A stretch of DNA of 64,000 bases from Asticcacaulis sp. SL142. Its GTDB lineage: Bacteria; Pseudomonadota; Alphaproteobacteria; Caulobacterales; Caulobacteraceae. Positions 8,156 to 15,459 of the stretch are shown one piece after another. Made by a program: the position numbers and the translations under genes. The notes beneath the pieces are model-generated. The model saw only the letters and a program-made list of their open reading frames with translations, searched no databases and was not told the DNA's origin. The DNA lies in the NCBI RefSeq assembly GCF_026625745.1, contig NZ_CP113061.1, positions 2,319,501 to 2,383,500 on the forward strand, read 5' to 3'. Positions within the stretch are counted from its first letter, which is position 1. Each line of letters begins with the position of its first letter.

Positions 8156-9136
8156 ATGGGCCTTTTGGTTGACGGTAAGTGGCAGGATCAGTGGTATGAC
8201 ACCAAAGCCTCAAACGGGCGCTTTATTCGTACCGAGGCTCAGTATCGTAACTGGGTAACGGCTAACGGTGCGCCCGGCCCATCGGGTGAGGGCGGATTTA
8301 CAGCCGAGGCCGGACGCTATCACCTCTATGTCAGTCTGGCCTGCCCCTGGGCGCACCGCACCCTGATTGTGCGCCACCTCAAAGGACTGGAGGATCTGAT
8401 TTCGGTCAGTGTGGTTCACTGGATTATGCGCGAAGACGGCTGGACGTTTGCTGAGGGCCCCGGCGTTGTGCCCGATCCGCTGGGGGCTAAGTTCATGCAT
8501 GAGGTCTATACGCGCGATAACCCGACCTACAGCGGGCGGGTGACCGTGCCGGTGCTGTGGGACAAACATCAAAACCGCATCGTCAGTAATGAAAGCTCCG
8601 AAATCATCCGCATGTTTAATGAGGCGTTTGATGGCTTGAGCGCAAAACCGGGGAACTATTATCCGGAAAATCTGCGCGCTGAGATCGATGCGGTCAATGC
8701 TCGCGTTTATGACACCGTCAATAACGGGGTCTATAAGGCGGGTTTTGCGACCACGCAGGACGCCTATGAAGATGCGGTGGTGCCGCTGTTTGACAGTCTG
8801 GATTGGCTGGAAGATCGGTTGTCGCGTGCGCGTTATCTGGTCGGCAATATTCTGACCGAGGCCGATATCCGCCTGTTCACGACCCTGATTCGGTTTGATC
8901 CGGTCTATGTCGGGCATTTCAAGTGCAATCTGCGCCGGATTGCCGATTCCCCTCATCTGTCGGCCTATGTGCGCGATATTTTCCAGACGGCTGATATCGC
9001 CGCGACCGTCAATTTTGAGCACATCAAGGGCCACTATTACCAAAGCCACCTGAACATCAATCCGACCGGCATCGTACCAAATGGCCCCATTCTGGACATG
9101 TATGCGCCTCACAATCGCTCAACTGTCGGCTCATAA
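8156..9136 (+). CDS. yqjG: Glutathionyl-hydroquinone reductase (Xi-class GST, YqjG-like)
   Basis: A 326-residue Xi-class glutathione transferase. The N-terminal thioredoxin fold carries the catalytic cysteine in LACPWAHRTL at about residue 62, the signature that separates these enzymes from ordinary GSTs. The C-terminal helical domain begins near residue 190. The enzyme removes glutathione from glutathionyl-hydroquinones, recycling hydroquinones formed when quinones react with GSH. ATG 8156 is used because a GGGAAG ribosome site precedes it; the upstream in-frame start falls inside the hairpin. It follows azoR, so reduced quinones from AzoR and glutathione adducts would be handled by one cluster. 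Confidence 0.9.
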   Translation: MGLLVDGKWQDQWYDTKASNGRFIRTEAQYRNWVTANGAPGPSGEGGFTAEAGRYHLYVSLACPWAHRTLIVRHLKGLEDLISVSVVHWIMREDGWTFAEGPGVVPDPLGAKFMHEVYTRDNPTYSGRVTVPVLWDKHQNRIVSNESSEIIRMFNEAFDGLSAKPGNYYPENLRAEIDAVNARVYDTVNNGVYKAGFATTQDAYEDAVVPLFDSLDWLEDRLSRARYLVGNILTEADIRLFTTLIRFDPVYVGHFKCNLRRIADSPHLSAYVRDIFQTADIAATVNFEHIKGHYYQSHLNINPTGIVPNGPILDMYAPHNRSTVGS

Positions 9137-9178
9137 AGATCAGGCCCATTTCATGGGTTTCCTCCCTGCAACTATTAT

Positions 9179-9214
9179 CCGCTTCGGCTGCGCATGGCCG
9201 GGGCGGTTTTTTTT
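9179..9214 (+). terminator. Terminator after yqjG
   Basis: An interrupted stem (CCGC..CGGC pairing with GCCG..GCGG) is followed by eight T residues. Confidence 0.7.
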
Positions 9215-9216
9215 AG

Positions 9217-9286
9217 AGCGGAATGACTTATGGAAAAATTCCGCTCAAGCCGCCACTGAGGCGGCGGCCAAGGTGGCGTAGCCACC
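9217..9286. repeat. Three consecutive short hairpins (REP-like cluster)
   Basis: Three perfect dyads follow one another without a gene: AGCGGAAT/ATTCCGCT at 9217-9245 with a 13-base spacer, GCCGCC-ACTGA-GGCGGC at 9249-9265, and GGTGGC-GTA-GCCACC at 9272-9286. The arrangement resembles dispersed intergenic palindromic elements of bacteria. No second copy was noticed in this window. Confidence 0.5.
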
Positions 9287-9307
9287 GCCCGGCAAGGGGC
9301 TAAAAAT

Positions 9308-9340
9308 AAAAAAGAAAAGCCCGCATCATGTGCGGGCTTT
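9308..9340 (-). terminator. Terminator of CsbD-like gene (reverse strand)
   Basis: A 10-bp stem AAAGCCCGCA / TGCGGGCTTT with a five-base loop. Read on the reverse strand it runs into TTTCTTTTTTATTTTT, a very good termination signal 40 bases after the small reverse-strand gene. Confidence 0.85.
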
Positions 9341-9379
9341 GAAGTTTTCTGAGGAAGTCACAAATCTAAAAAAACAGAT

Positions 9380-9547
9380 CTATTTCTCTGAGCCGACCTT
9401 GGTGACCTTGGGCAGCTTGCCGTCTTCGAGGCGGCCTTCATTACGCAGACGGCGGCCATCATTAGCCATTTTCTCATTATCCAGAGCTTCGCCCAGTTCT
9501 TCTTCGGCGGCACCGGCGGTTTCCTTAATCTTACCTTTGATAGACAT
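9380..9547 (-). CDS. CsbD-like small stress protein
   Basis: A 55-residue highly charged protein encoded on the reverse strand, starting MSIKGKIKETAGAAEEELGE. It has an AGGAGA ribosome site eight bases before ATG 9547 and ends at a TAG followed by a strong terminator, so it is a complete transcription unit. The KGKIKETAG.AEEELGEAL..EKMA..GR.L..EGR pattern matches the CsbD/YjbJ family, abundant hydrophilic proteins induced in general stress. Biochemical role of the family is unknown. It lies next to the YqjD-like gene, another stress-associated family, and is divergent from it. The match is by eye and the family is loose. Confidence 0.68.
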   Translation of the reverse strand: MSIKGKIKETAGAAEEELGEALDNEKMANDGRRLRNEGRLEDGKLPKVTKVGSEK

Positions 9548-9951
9548 GGTTTAAGTCTCCTATGAGGGATGAAATGTCAGCGGCTCCGGTTACGTCACCG
9601 CAGAAGACAGATCATAGCAACATGGGCATAAGTATGAGGCAGGCGCTTAGGGGCGCATGTGTAAAATTTCAGACAGGCGGGCTCGCCCTTATGGCTTTTT
9701 TACATGGCGGACTCACACGCCATATGGTATCCTTAACTGGCGCTGAATAACCTGCTATCATCACGTTCACGGGTTTCAGGAACGGGCGAAAGGCAGACCC
9801 CTTAAGGGTTCACCCCGACCCCAGCCCCCCTTGCCCCGAACTCTTAAGCCATAAGGTTTCCCGACCTTACGGTTTGCTGTATAGCCGGTTCTTACGGCCC
9901 GTGAACGTGTAACCCTTTCTTTTCCCTCAACATCTTCAGGAGGCACAACCC
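9548..9951. other. Divergent intergenic region, no gene seen
   Basis: About 400 bases between the CsbD-like and DUF883 genes. I looked for an EcfG general-stress promoter (GGAAC, 16-18 bases, CGTT) in both directions and did not find one with correct spacing; GGAAC occurs at 9780 but lacks a partner. No hairpin or credible ORF is seen. Confidence 0.4.
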
Positions 9952-10257
9952 ATGTTGTCCGCAGCCACCAAAACCGCCGCCGGTGTCACCAAAGGTCTGG
10001 CCGAAAATGATGTGAAGACGTCGGCCCGCGAGGCTCTGCACAAGGTTGAGCGCGAAGCCAAGAGCGTTATGGACGATGTCTCGCACTATGCTTCGGATGC
10101 CGGCCAAAAGGTGCGTCATATTTATGATCAGGCGGTCGACGAAGTCAGCCACGTCTCCCACAATGTCGAATCCGAGATTAAAACCAATCCGGTGCGCTCC
10201 AGCATGGTCGCTCTGGGTGTTGGCTTTATCCTGGGCGCGCTTTTGACCCGCCGCTAA
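9952..10257 (+). CDS. DUF883 family membrane-anchored protein (YqjD/ElaB-like)
   Basis: A 101-residue protein with a long amphipathic, charged helix region (residues 1-75) and a C-terminal hydrophobic segment (about 80-98: SSMVALGVGFILGALLT) ending in RR. This is the layout of YqjD/ElaB proteins, which anchor in the inner membrane by the C-terminus; E. coli members bind ribosomes in stationary phase. The GAGG-type ribosome site CAGGAGG is strong. It is followed by a terminator-like hairpin and then a YqjE-like gene, the same order as E. coli yqjD-yqjE. Confidence 0.82.
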   Translation: MLSAATKTAAGVTKGLAENDVKTSAREALHKVEREAKSVMDDVSHYASDAGQKVRHIYDQAVDEVSHVSHNVESEIKTNPVRSSMVALGVGFILGALLTRR

Positions 10258-10278
10258 TAGCCGAAACCTATTTTTTGT

Positions 10279-10328
10279 AAAACCGGTGATGGCGCTTATT
10301 TTTTAAGTGACATTGCCGGTTTTTTTTA
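10279..10328 (+). terminator. Hairpin with T-run after DUF883 gene
   Basis: Stem AAACCGG / CCGGTTT with an inner stem CTTA / TAAG, followed by eight or more T residues. It would separate the DUF883 and YqjE-like messages, at least in part. Confidence 0.7.
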
Positions 10329-10353
10329 TTTCGGTTTTTTGGGGGACTAAAGC

Positions 10354-10815
10354 ATGGCTTGGAATCTGGCTGGATTATCGTTACTGGCGCCGGTGGTGGC
10401 ACCTCTGGCCGGTAAGCTGATTGATGTTTTTGGCGTCAGCCGCCGCTTGAAAACCGCCTCTCCGTTTGTTGAAAAGCTGCTGGCGTCGCTGACCGGATTG
10501 ATCATGATCGGCATATTTTTGATGCTGATTGCGGGCGTGGCCTTTTGCGGCCTGATTGCGGGGCTTTATATCTGGATTGCGCCCAGTAACGGGCCGTTAG
10601 CGGCGACGCTTGTGGCTGCGATCGTGGTGGCTGCGGTGGTGGGCCTTAGCCTCTATGCCGCCCGCAAGCTGTGGCGCAATGTGCGCCAGAATATTGATCT
10701 GATCGCCAATGATGGCCGCGCGGATCGCCATAGTGAGCGTGCGGGCGATGACCATAAACCCGAAGGCGTCATCCATGCCTTTACTGAGGGCTTTAAGGCT
10801 GGCCGCAAGCTGTAG
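10354..10815 (+). CDS. YqjE-like (phage holin superfamily III-type) membrane protein
   Basis: A 153-residue protein with two transmembrane helices (about residues 46-76 and 81-105) linked by a short polar turn, a basic stretch RRLKTASPF before the first helix, and a charged C-terminal tail. This matches the YqjE/Phage_holin_3_6 family, which usually follows a DUF883 gene. The family name comes from similarity to holins, but chromosomal members are not known to lyse cells. Function is unknown. GGGGGA 15 bases upstream is a plausible ribosome site. Confidence 0.7.
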   Translation: MAWNLAGLSLLAPVVAPLAGKLIDVFGVSRRLKTASPFVEKLLASLTGLIMIGIFLMLIAGVAFCGLIAGLYIWIAPSNGPLAATLVAAIVVAAVVGLSLYAARKLWRNVRQNIDLIANDGRADRHSERAGDDHKPEGVIHAFTEGFKAGRKL

Positions 10816-10841
10816 GGTGGACTGTAACGCCATAAGCACAG

Positions 10842-10857
10842 TTAAACTTATATTAAC
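10842..10857. promoter_or_regulatory. CtrA-type box TTAA-N7-TTAAC
   Basis: TTAA-ACTTATA-TTAAC matches the full consensus site of the cell-cycle regulator CtrA. It lies 127 bases before the entericidin-like gene and just after the YqjE-like gene, so it could drive the small lipoprotein. No other exact copy was noticed in the window. Confidence 0.5.
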
Positions 10858-10983
10858 CAAACTTATGGGTTCCTTATTTTTTGCGAGGGCGCGCCTATTG
10901 TTACATTACGTTCTGATTAAGTACTGTCGTTTTTCGGGGTCTACGGCATCGGGTAATCAACCCATACATCAATCGGAGCTAAT

Positions 10984-11112
10984 ATGAAGCGCTTGGCCAT
11001 TATGTTATTCGTAGTCTCACTGCCCGTTCTGGCAGCTTGCAATACGGTTCAGGGCGTCGGCAAGGATGTCGAAGCCACCGGCGAAGTCATTCAGGACGCC
11101 GGTAAGCAATAG
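10984..11112 (+). CDS. Entericidin-like small lipoprotein
   Basis: A 42-residue lipoprotein, MKRLAIMLFVVSLPVLAAC..., with a lipobox LAAC placing the lipidated Cys at residue 19. The mature 24 residues (CNTVQGVGKDVEATGEVIQD) match the entericidin EcnA/EcnB pattern, including the TVxGxGKDVxxxGxxI run. Entericidins are tiny cell-envelope lipoproteins; EcnB promotes lysis in stationary phase and EcnA opposes it in enterobacteria, but many single alphaproteobacterial copies are uncharacterised. A GGAG ribosome site precedes it and a hairpin follows. Confidence 0.82.
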   Translation: MKRLAIMLFVVSLPVLAACNTVQGVGKDVEATGEVIQDAGKQ

Positions 11113-11127
11113 TTCAATCGACGACGG

Positions 11128-11154
11128 CGGGTGTGGCTTTGGCTACACCCGTTT
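11128..11154 (+). terminator. Terminator after entericidin-like gene
   Basis: Stem CGGGTGT / ACACCCG with a ten-base loop and a short TTT run. Confidence 0.65.
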
Positions 11155-11186
11155 AAACTGGTTCTAACTTATGAAACTGCCTTGTT

Positions 11187-13070
11187 ATGAAACTGCCCTG
11201 GGCGATCGCGCGAAAACACTATTACATAGCGGTGTTCTGCCTGATATCTCTGGCGTTCGTCACGTTCAGCTTTGTGCTCTATAAGCAGTACAACAAGGTT
11301 CAGACCCACAACGACTTTTCGCTGTATCAATCTCAGGTCATCGACCAGAGCCGCCTTATTGTCATTGATCTGGTCGATATGGAAACCAGTGTGCGCGGCT
11401 TTATGGTGACCGGCGATGAGGCCTTTCTGGATCCCTATTTCACGGCCTATGCGCGGTTGCAAAGCTGGATCGTCAATCTTCGTAATACGACCTATCCCGA
11501 AGTGGCCGCCCGCGAAGAGGTCAATAGCTGGCTTAAGGTCATTGATAATTATCAAAAGCTGCTGGCCGATCAGATTACCGACGTGCGCACCCGGGGCGCC
11601 GGATCGCCGTCAAGTGCGGCGCTCAACGCCCAAAAAGCCCAGATGGACGAACTGCGTCAGATGCTGGATCAAAGCATTGCAAGGCGTGGAGTTACATTAC
11701 GTCTGCAATCCAAGGCCGCTCAGTCGCAGAAGAACAATTTTCTGACGGTGATCGTGCTCGGCAATGTGCTGATGATCGGTATCCTGCTGGTCGGGACCGT
11801 GACCATCATCAATCTGGAGGTCGCCAATCAGCGTTTTGAAGATGCCCACAGGCGTTCAGAAGAGCGCTTCAAAACCGTGCTGAACGGCATCAATGACGGC
11901 GTCTTTGAATATAATTTTATCAATGATTCCATGTATATGTCGCCGGAATATAAGTCGATGCTCGGCTATGATGAGGCGGACATCAAGGACGATTTCAAAG
12001 CCACCATAGACCTGATTCACCCTGACGATAAGGATGCGGCCCTGGCCACGCTTAAGGCCTTCCGCGAAGGGCCATCGGCGCTCTATACCAATGTCTTTCG
12101 TATGCACCATAAGGACGGCACCTGGCGCTGGATCATGTCGCGCGCGGTGGCCCAGCGCGGAGACGATGGCCGGATGCGCTCCATGGTCGGCGCTCATACC
12201 GATATTACCGACCAGAAAAACCGTGAGGAGGAACTGCGTCAGCTTCATGCCGACATGGAAACCTTCACCTATATTACCTCCCACGATCTGCGCTCGCCGC
12301 TGGTCAATCTTAAGGGATTCTCGCGCGAACTGGACATGGCGATCGCTGAGGTTTCGGACACGCTGACGCCCTATAAGGACAGCATCAAACCCGAAGACTG
12401 GTCAAAGATCGATCTCAACCTGCACCGCGATATCCCCGAAGCCCTGACCTTTATCGGCAAGGGGGTTGAGCGCATGGATACCTTAACCACCGCAATTCTC
12501 GACCTGTCGCGGATCGGGCGTTATGTCCATCGCTATGAGAGGGTCGATTCCCGCGCCATTATCGATAAGTGCATCGGCGCGCAAAGCTTTGAAATCCAGA
12601 ACAAGGGCGCCGAGGTCATCGTCCATGATCTGCCGGAACTGGTGACCGACGCTCTGGCTCTGGAGCAGGTGTTCTCCAACCTGCTTGATAATGCCGTCAA
12701 ATATCTCACCGTCGAGCGCAAGGGACGGATTGAAATCGGCAGCCAGCAAACGGCTCGCGATTTTGTCTTTTACATCCGCGACAATGGCCGCGGGATCGAT
12801 GCGGCGGACTCGGGTAAGATTTTCGAGATATTCCGCCGCGCCCGCAATACCTCCGATGTGCGGGGTTTGGGCATCGGCATGAGCTTTGTCAAAACCACCC
12901 TACGCAAGATGGATGGCGCCATCTGGTTTGAATCCGCCGTTGGCGTGGGCACGACCTTTTTTGTGCGCCTGCCGCGTCGCAACGGGGTCAATGATGTGCC
13001 CGATGAGGCAAATACCGTCCTGGCCTCTGCCGCTCAGGCCCTGCCGGTCCGAAAGGCGCAACAGGCATGA
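11187..13070 (+). CDS. CHASE3-PAS sensor histidine kinase
   Basis: A 627-residue membrane kinase. The order is TM1 (about 13-33), a CHASE3-like extracytoplasmic domain with the hallmark ETSVRGFMVTGDEAFLDPY (about 64-82), TM2 (about 186-209), a PAS domain (about 222-345, SEERFKTVLNGINDGVFEYN), an HisKA-type region with the phospho-acceptor His in YITSHDLRSPL near 364, and an HATPase domain with N-box QVFSNLLDNAVKYL, DNGRGID and GLGIGMSF. It should phosphorylate the receiver encoded by the next gene, whose ATG overlaps this stop (ATGA). There is no obvious ribosome site at ATG 11187; a 13-base repeat containing a second ATG lies directly upstream. Confidence 0.9.
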   Translation: MKLPWAIARKHYYIAVFCLISLAFVTFSFVLYKQYNKVQTHNDFSLYQSQVIDQSRLIVIDLVDMETSVRGFMVTGDEAFLDPYFTAYARLQSWIVNLRNTTYPEVAAREEVNSWLKVIDNYQKLLADQITDVRTRGAGSPSSAALNAQKAQMDELRQMLDQSIARRGVTLRLQSKAAQSQKNNFLTVIVLGNVLMIGILLVGTVTIINLEVANQRFEDAHRRSEERFKTVLNGINDGVFEYNFINDSMYMSPEYKSMLGYDEADIKDDFKATIDLIHPDDKDAALATLKAFREGPSALYTNVFRMHHKDGTWRWIMSRAVAQRGDDGRMRSMVGAHTDITDQKNREEELRQLHADMETFTYITSHDLRSPLVNLKGFSRELDMAIAEVSDTLTPYKDSIKPEDWSKIDLNLHRDIPEALTFIGKGVERMDTLTTAILDLSRIGRYVHRYERVDSRAIIDKCIGAQSFEIQNKGAEVIVHDLPELVTDALALEQVFSNLLDNAVKYLTVERKGRIEIGSQQTARDFVFYIRDNGRGIDAADSGKIFEIFRRARNTSDVRGLGIGMSFVKTTLRKMDGAIWFESAVGVGTTFFVRLPRRNGVNDVPDEANTVLASAAQALPVRKAQQA

Positions 13071-13513
13071 TCAAGTTGTTCAACGAACCTTTCAAGCTGG
13101 TGATGATCGAAGACGATGAAGGCCATGCCCGCCTGATCATCAAGAATCTTGAGCGCGCTGGCGTGGCCAATCAGATTGTCCATGTCCCGAACGGGGCGGC
13201 GGCGCTTGATTATTTCTTTAACGACAAGCGCCGTCCGGATCAGCACGATAAGACAGTGATCCTGCTCGATCTCAACTTACCGGAAATCGATGGGTTTGAG
13301 ATTCTGCGCCGCCTCAAGGCCGATGAGCACACGAAAAACATTCCGGTCATCGTCTTAACCACGACTGATAACCCTAAAGACATAGACGAATGTTACGCTC
13401 TGGGCTGCAATGTCTATATGACCAAGCCTGTGGGTTATGAAGCCTTTGCGGATGCGATCCGTAAGCTGGGGCTCATGCTCAATGTCGTTAAGGTTCCCCA
13501 TAATCAGGGATGA
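13067..13513 (+). CDS. Single-domain response regulator (CheY/Rcp1-like)
   Basis: A 148-residue receiver domain with no output domain. Acidic pocket residues are in MIEDDEG (about 15-21), the phospho-acceptor Asp in ILLDLNLPEIDG (about residue 69), Thr in VLTTTD, and Lys in YMTKPV. The longer insert FFNDKRRPDQHDKT before the acceptor strand is typical of Rcp1-type regulators that pair with phytochrome-like or PAS kinases. It overlaps the CHASE3 kinase gene by four bases and is followed after four bases by a hybrid kinase, so all three form one operon and probably one phosphorelay. Confidence 0.9.
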   Translation: MIKLFNEPFKLVMIEDDEGHARLIIKNLERAGVANQIVHVPNGAAALDYFFNDKRRPDQHDKTVILLDLNLPEIDGFEILRRLKADEHTKNIPVIVLTTTDNPKDIDECYALGCNVYMTKPVGYEAFADAIRKLGLMLNVVKVPHNQG

Positions 13514-13517
13514 AAGA

Positions 13518-15161
13518 ATGAAACCAGTGTCCGCGACGATATCGGCTGATGGCCGCCGCCCGAACCGATCGGCGGTGCCGGCGACGCTTGAGCATGTTTT
13601 GTATGTTGAAGATGATGCCGCTCTGGCGCGTCTGCTGCAAAAGCGTATGGCCCGCAACGGCCTGATCGTGGAGACGGTCGAAACCGCCGAAGAGGCTTTG
13701 GCGCTGATTCAAAAGACCGATTACGACCTGCTGCTGATCGATTATAATCTGCCGGGGATGAGCGGGCTTGAGCTGCTGTCGCACATTACTGACCTCGACC
13801 CGGTGCCGCCCGCCGTGATCCTGACGGCCGGGGGGGATGAGCGCATCGCCTTGCAGGCGCTGGAAAACGGTGCGGCTGACTATGCGGTTAAGGACGTCAA
13901 CCAGACCTATCTCGACCTGTTGCCCGCGATCATGCTGGCGGCCTACACCAAGGAACGTCTGCTGCGTGAAAACGCGCACCAGCAGGAGGAGCTAAAGGCC
14001 GCCAAGGAGAAGGCCGAAGCCGCCTCCGAGGCCAAGAGCCGGTTTTTGGCGACCATGAGCCATGAAATCCGCACACCGATGAACGTGGTCAATGGCCTTG
14101 CGACCTTGCTGGCCAAATCGCCGCTCAACGGTGATCAGCAAAAAATGGTCGATACCCTGCGCACCAATGCCGATTTGCTGCTGAAACTGATCAATGACCT
14201 TCTGGATATCAGCCGGATCGAAGATGGCCGCATTGACCTTGAAACCATCGCCTTTGTGCCCGGTGAGATCCTCAACGATATCCGGGTGATGTTTGAGTCT
14301 GACATCGCGCGCAAAGGCTTAAAGCTAGTCATGACCGATCGCACGGAGGGCGCTGGCTTGCTAGGCGATCGCACCCGCCTGCAACAGATCATCATGAATC
14401 TGGTGTCCAATGCCCTGAAATTTACCGATCAGGGCGAAATCGAGGTCATCACCGATCTGCGCAGTGTCTACGGCGATCTGGCGGAACTTAGCATCAGCGT
14501 GCGCGACACCGGCATCGGTATCGAAGCCTCCAAGCTGCCGCTGATTTTCGATACCTTCACCCAGGCTGATGAAACCATTACCCGGCGCTTTGGCGGATCG
14601 GGCCTTGGTCTGTCGATTGCCAAGTCACTGATTGAGCTTATGGGCGGCACCATCACAGTCGATAGTCACGAAGGCCGCGGCTCGGTGTTTCATGTTAAGC
14701 TCAAGCTGAAACGCGCGGCACCCGCAGCGCCTGCGCGTCCGGTCGCCCCCGTGCCGGTCGCGCGCAGTGTCAATGCTGATACCATGCCAACCGTGCTGAT
14801 CGTTGAAGACTATGCGCCCAACATCATGGTGGCGACCCTGATGCTGGAGGACATGGGCTTTAAGGCCGTGGCCGTGGAATCCGGTCTTGAGGCGCTGGAT
14901 ATGATCATGGCGGCTGATAAGCCCTATTACACCATTCTGATGGACGTGCAGATGCATGGCCTTGACGGGCTGGAGACGACCCGCCGTATTCGTGAGCTGG
15001 AAACTGAGCGAGGTTTGCCACCGCAGCGCATTATTGGCGTCACCGCCCATGCTCTGGCCGGAGACCGCGAGCGCTGTCTGGAGGCCGGGATGGACGACTA
15101 TATTTCAAAGCCCATACTGCCCGATATATTGTCAAATAAGTTGGGTGTGGTCAGGGCCTGA
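13518..15161 (+). CDS. Hybrid histidine kinase, REC-HisKA-HATPase-REC
   Basis: A 547-residue soluble hybrid kinase with no membrane segment. A receiver (about 24-140, acceptor Asp in LLIDYNLPG near 75) is followed by a coiled linker, an HisKA domain with the His in ATMSHEIRTPMN near 181, an HATPase domain (DTGIGIE, FGGSGLGLSI), a proline/alanine linker, and a second receiver (about 423-545, Asp in ILMDVQMHG near 475). The first receiver likely takes phosphate from the upstream system and gates this kinase. ATG 13518 starts four bases after the previous stop; an earlier in-frame start lies inside the receiver gene and is unlikely. Confidence 0.88.
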   Translation: MKPVSATISADGRRPNRSAVPATLEHVLYVEDDAALARLLQKRMARNGLIVETVETAEEALALIQKTDYDLLLIDYNLPGMSGLELLSHITDLDPVPPAVILTAGGDERIALQALENGAADYAVKDVNQTYLDLLPAIMLAAYTKERLLRENAHQQEELKAAKEKAEAASEAKSRFLATMSHEIRTPMNVVNGLATLLAKSPLNGDQQKMVDTLRTNADLLLKLINDLLDISRIEDGRIDLETIAFVPGEILNDIRVMFESDIARKGLKLVMTDRTEGAGLLGDRTRLQQIIMNLVSNALKFTDQGEIEVITDLRSVYGDLAELSISVRDTGIGIEASKLPLIFDTFTQADETITRRFGGSGLGLSIAKSLIELMGGTITVDSHEGRGSVFHVKLKLKRAAPAAPARPVAPVPVARSVNADTMPTVLIVEDYAPNIMVATLMLEDMGFKAVAVESGLEALDMIMAADKPYYTILMDVQMHGLDGLETTRRIRELETERGLPPQRIIGVTAHALAGDRERCLEAGMDDYISKPILPDILSNKLGVVRA

Positions 15162-15459
15162 TCGCAACGTAACTCAGAGTTGCAATAGTTTGCAACATAA
15201 GTTTCACTATATGAAACCTATGTGCATCGGATTATGAGTGACAAACGGGTTTCAAGGTGTTGCTATTAACCATCCGGGGCGGGATGGTATTAGGCTAAAC
15301 CACATTTCAGCCATATCTTTTTCAGTCTTATCCCCTTTTAGGCAGGCTATCTCCCCCGTCCTGTCCCGGATACCCTCACGCCTCTGAGGCGGCGGCGCGC
15401 ACGATCTGGCGCTTACCCAGCCACAGGATGAGCAGGCAATCGTGCGCTGCGCAAAAGAC
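15162..15459. other. Intergenic region with possible reverse-strand coding remnant
   Basis: No intact gene. The reverse strand at 15376-15459 continues in frame after the TetR stop and reads CLLILWLGKRQIVRAAASEA before a TGA, which looks like the last helix and tail of a membrane protein. It may be a remnant or chance. The remainder shows no hairpin with a T-run. Confidence 0.3.

Noticed and set aside
8210-9112. 300-codon reverse-strand frame opposite yqjG
   Set aside because: Antisense shadow of a clear GST gene with all Xi-class motifs; no ribosome site, and the product has no recognisable domain.
9776-9805. EcfG general-stress promoter (GGAAC then CGTT) before the DUF883 gene
   Set aside because: GGAAC is present but no CGTT at 16-18 bases; spacing does not fit.
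10354-10815. Prophage holin
   Set aside because: The family name is holin-like, but neighbours are the yqjD-type gene and an entericidin; there are no phage genes.
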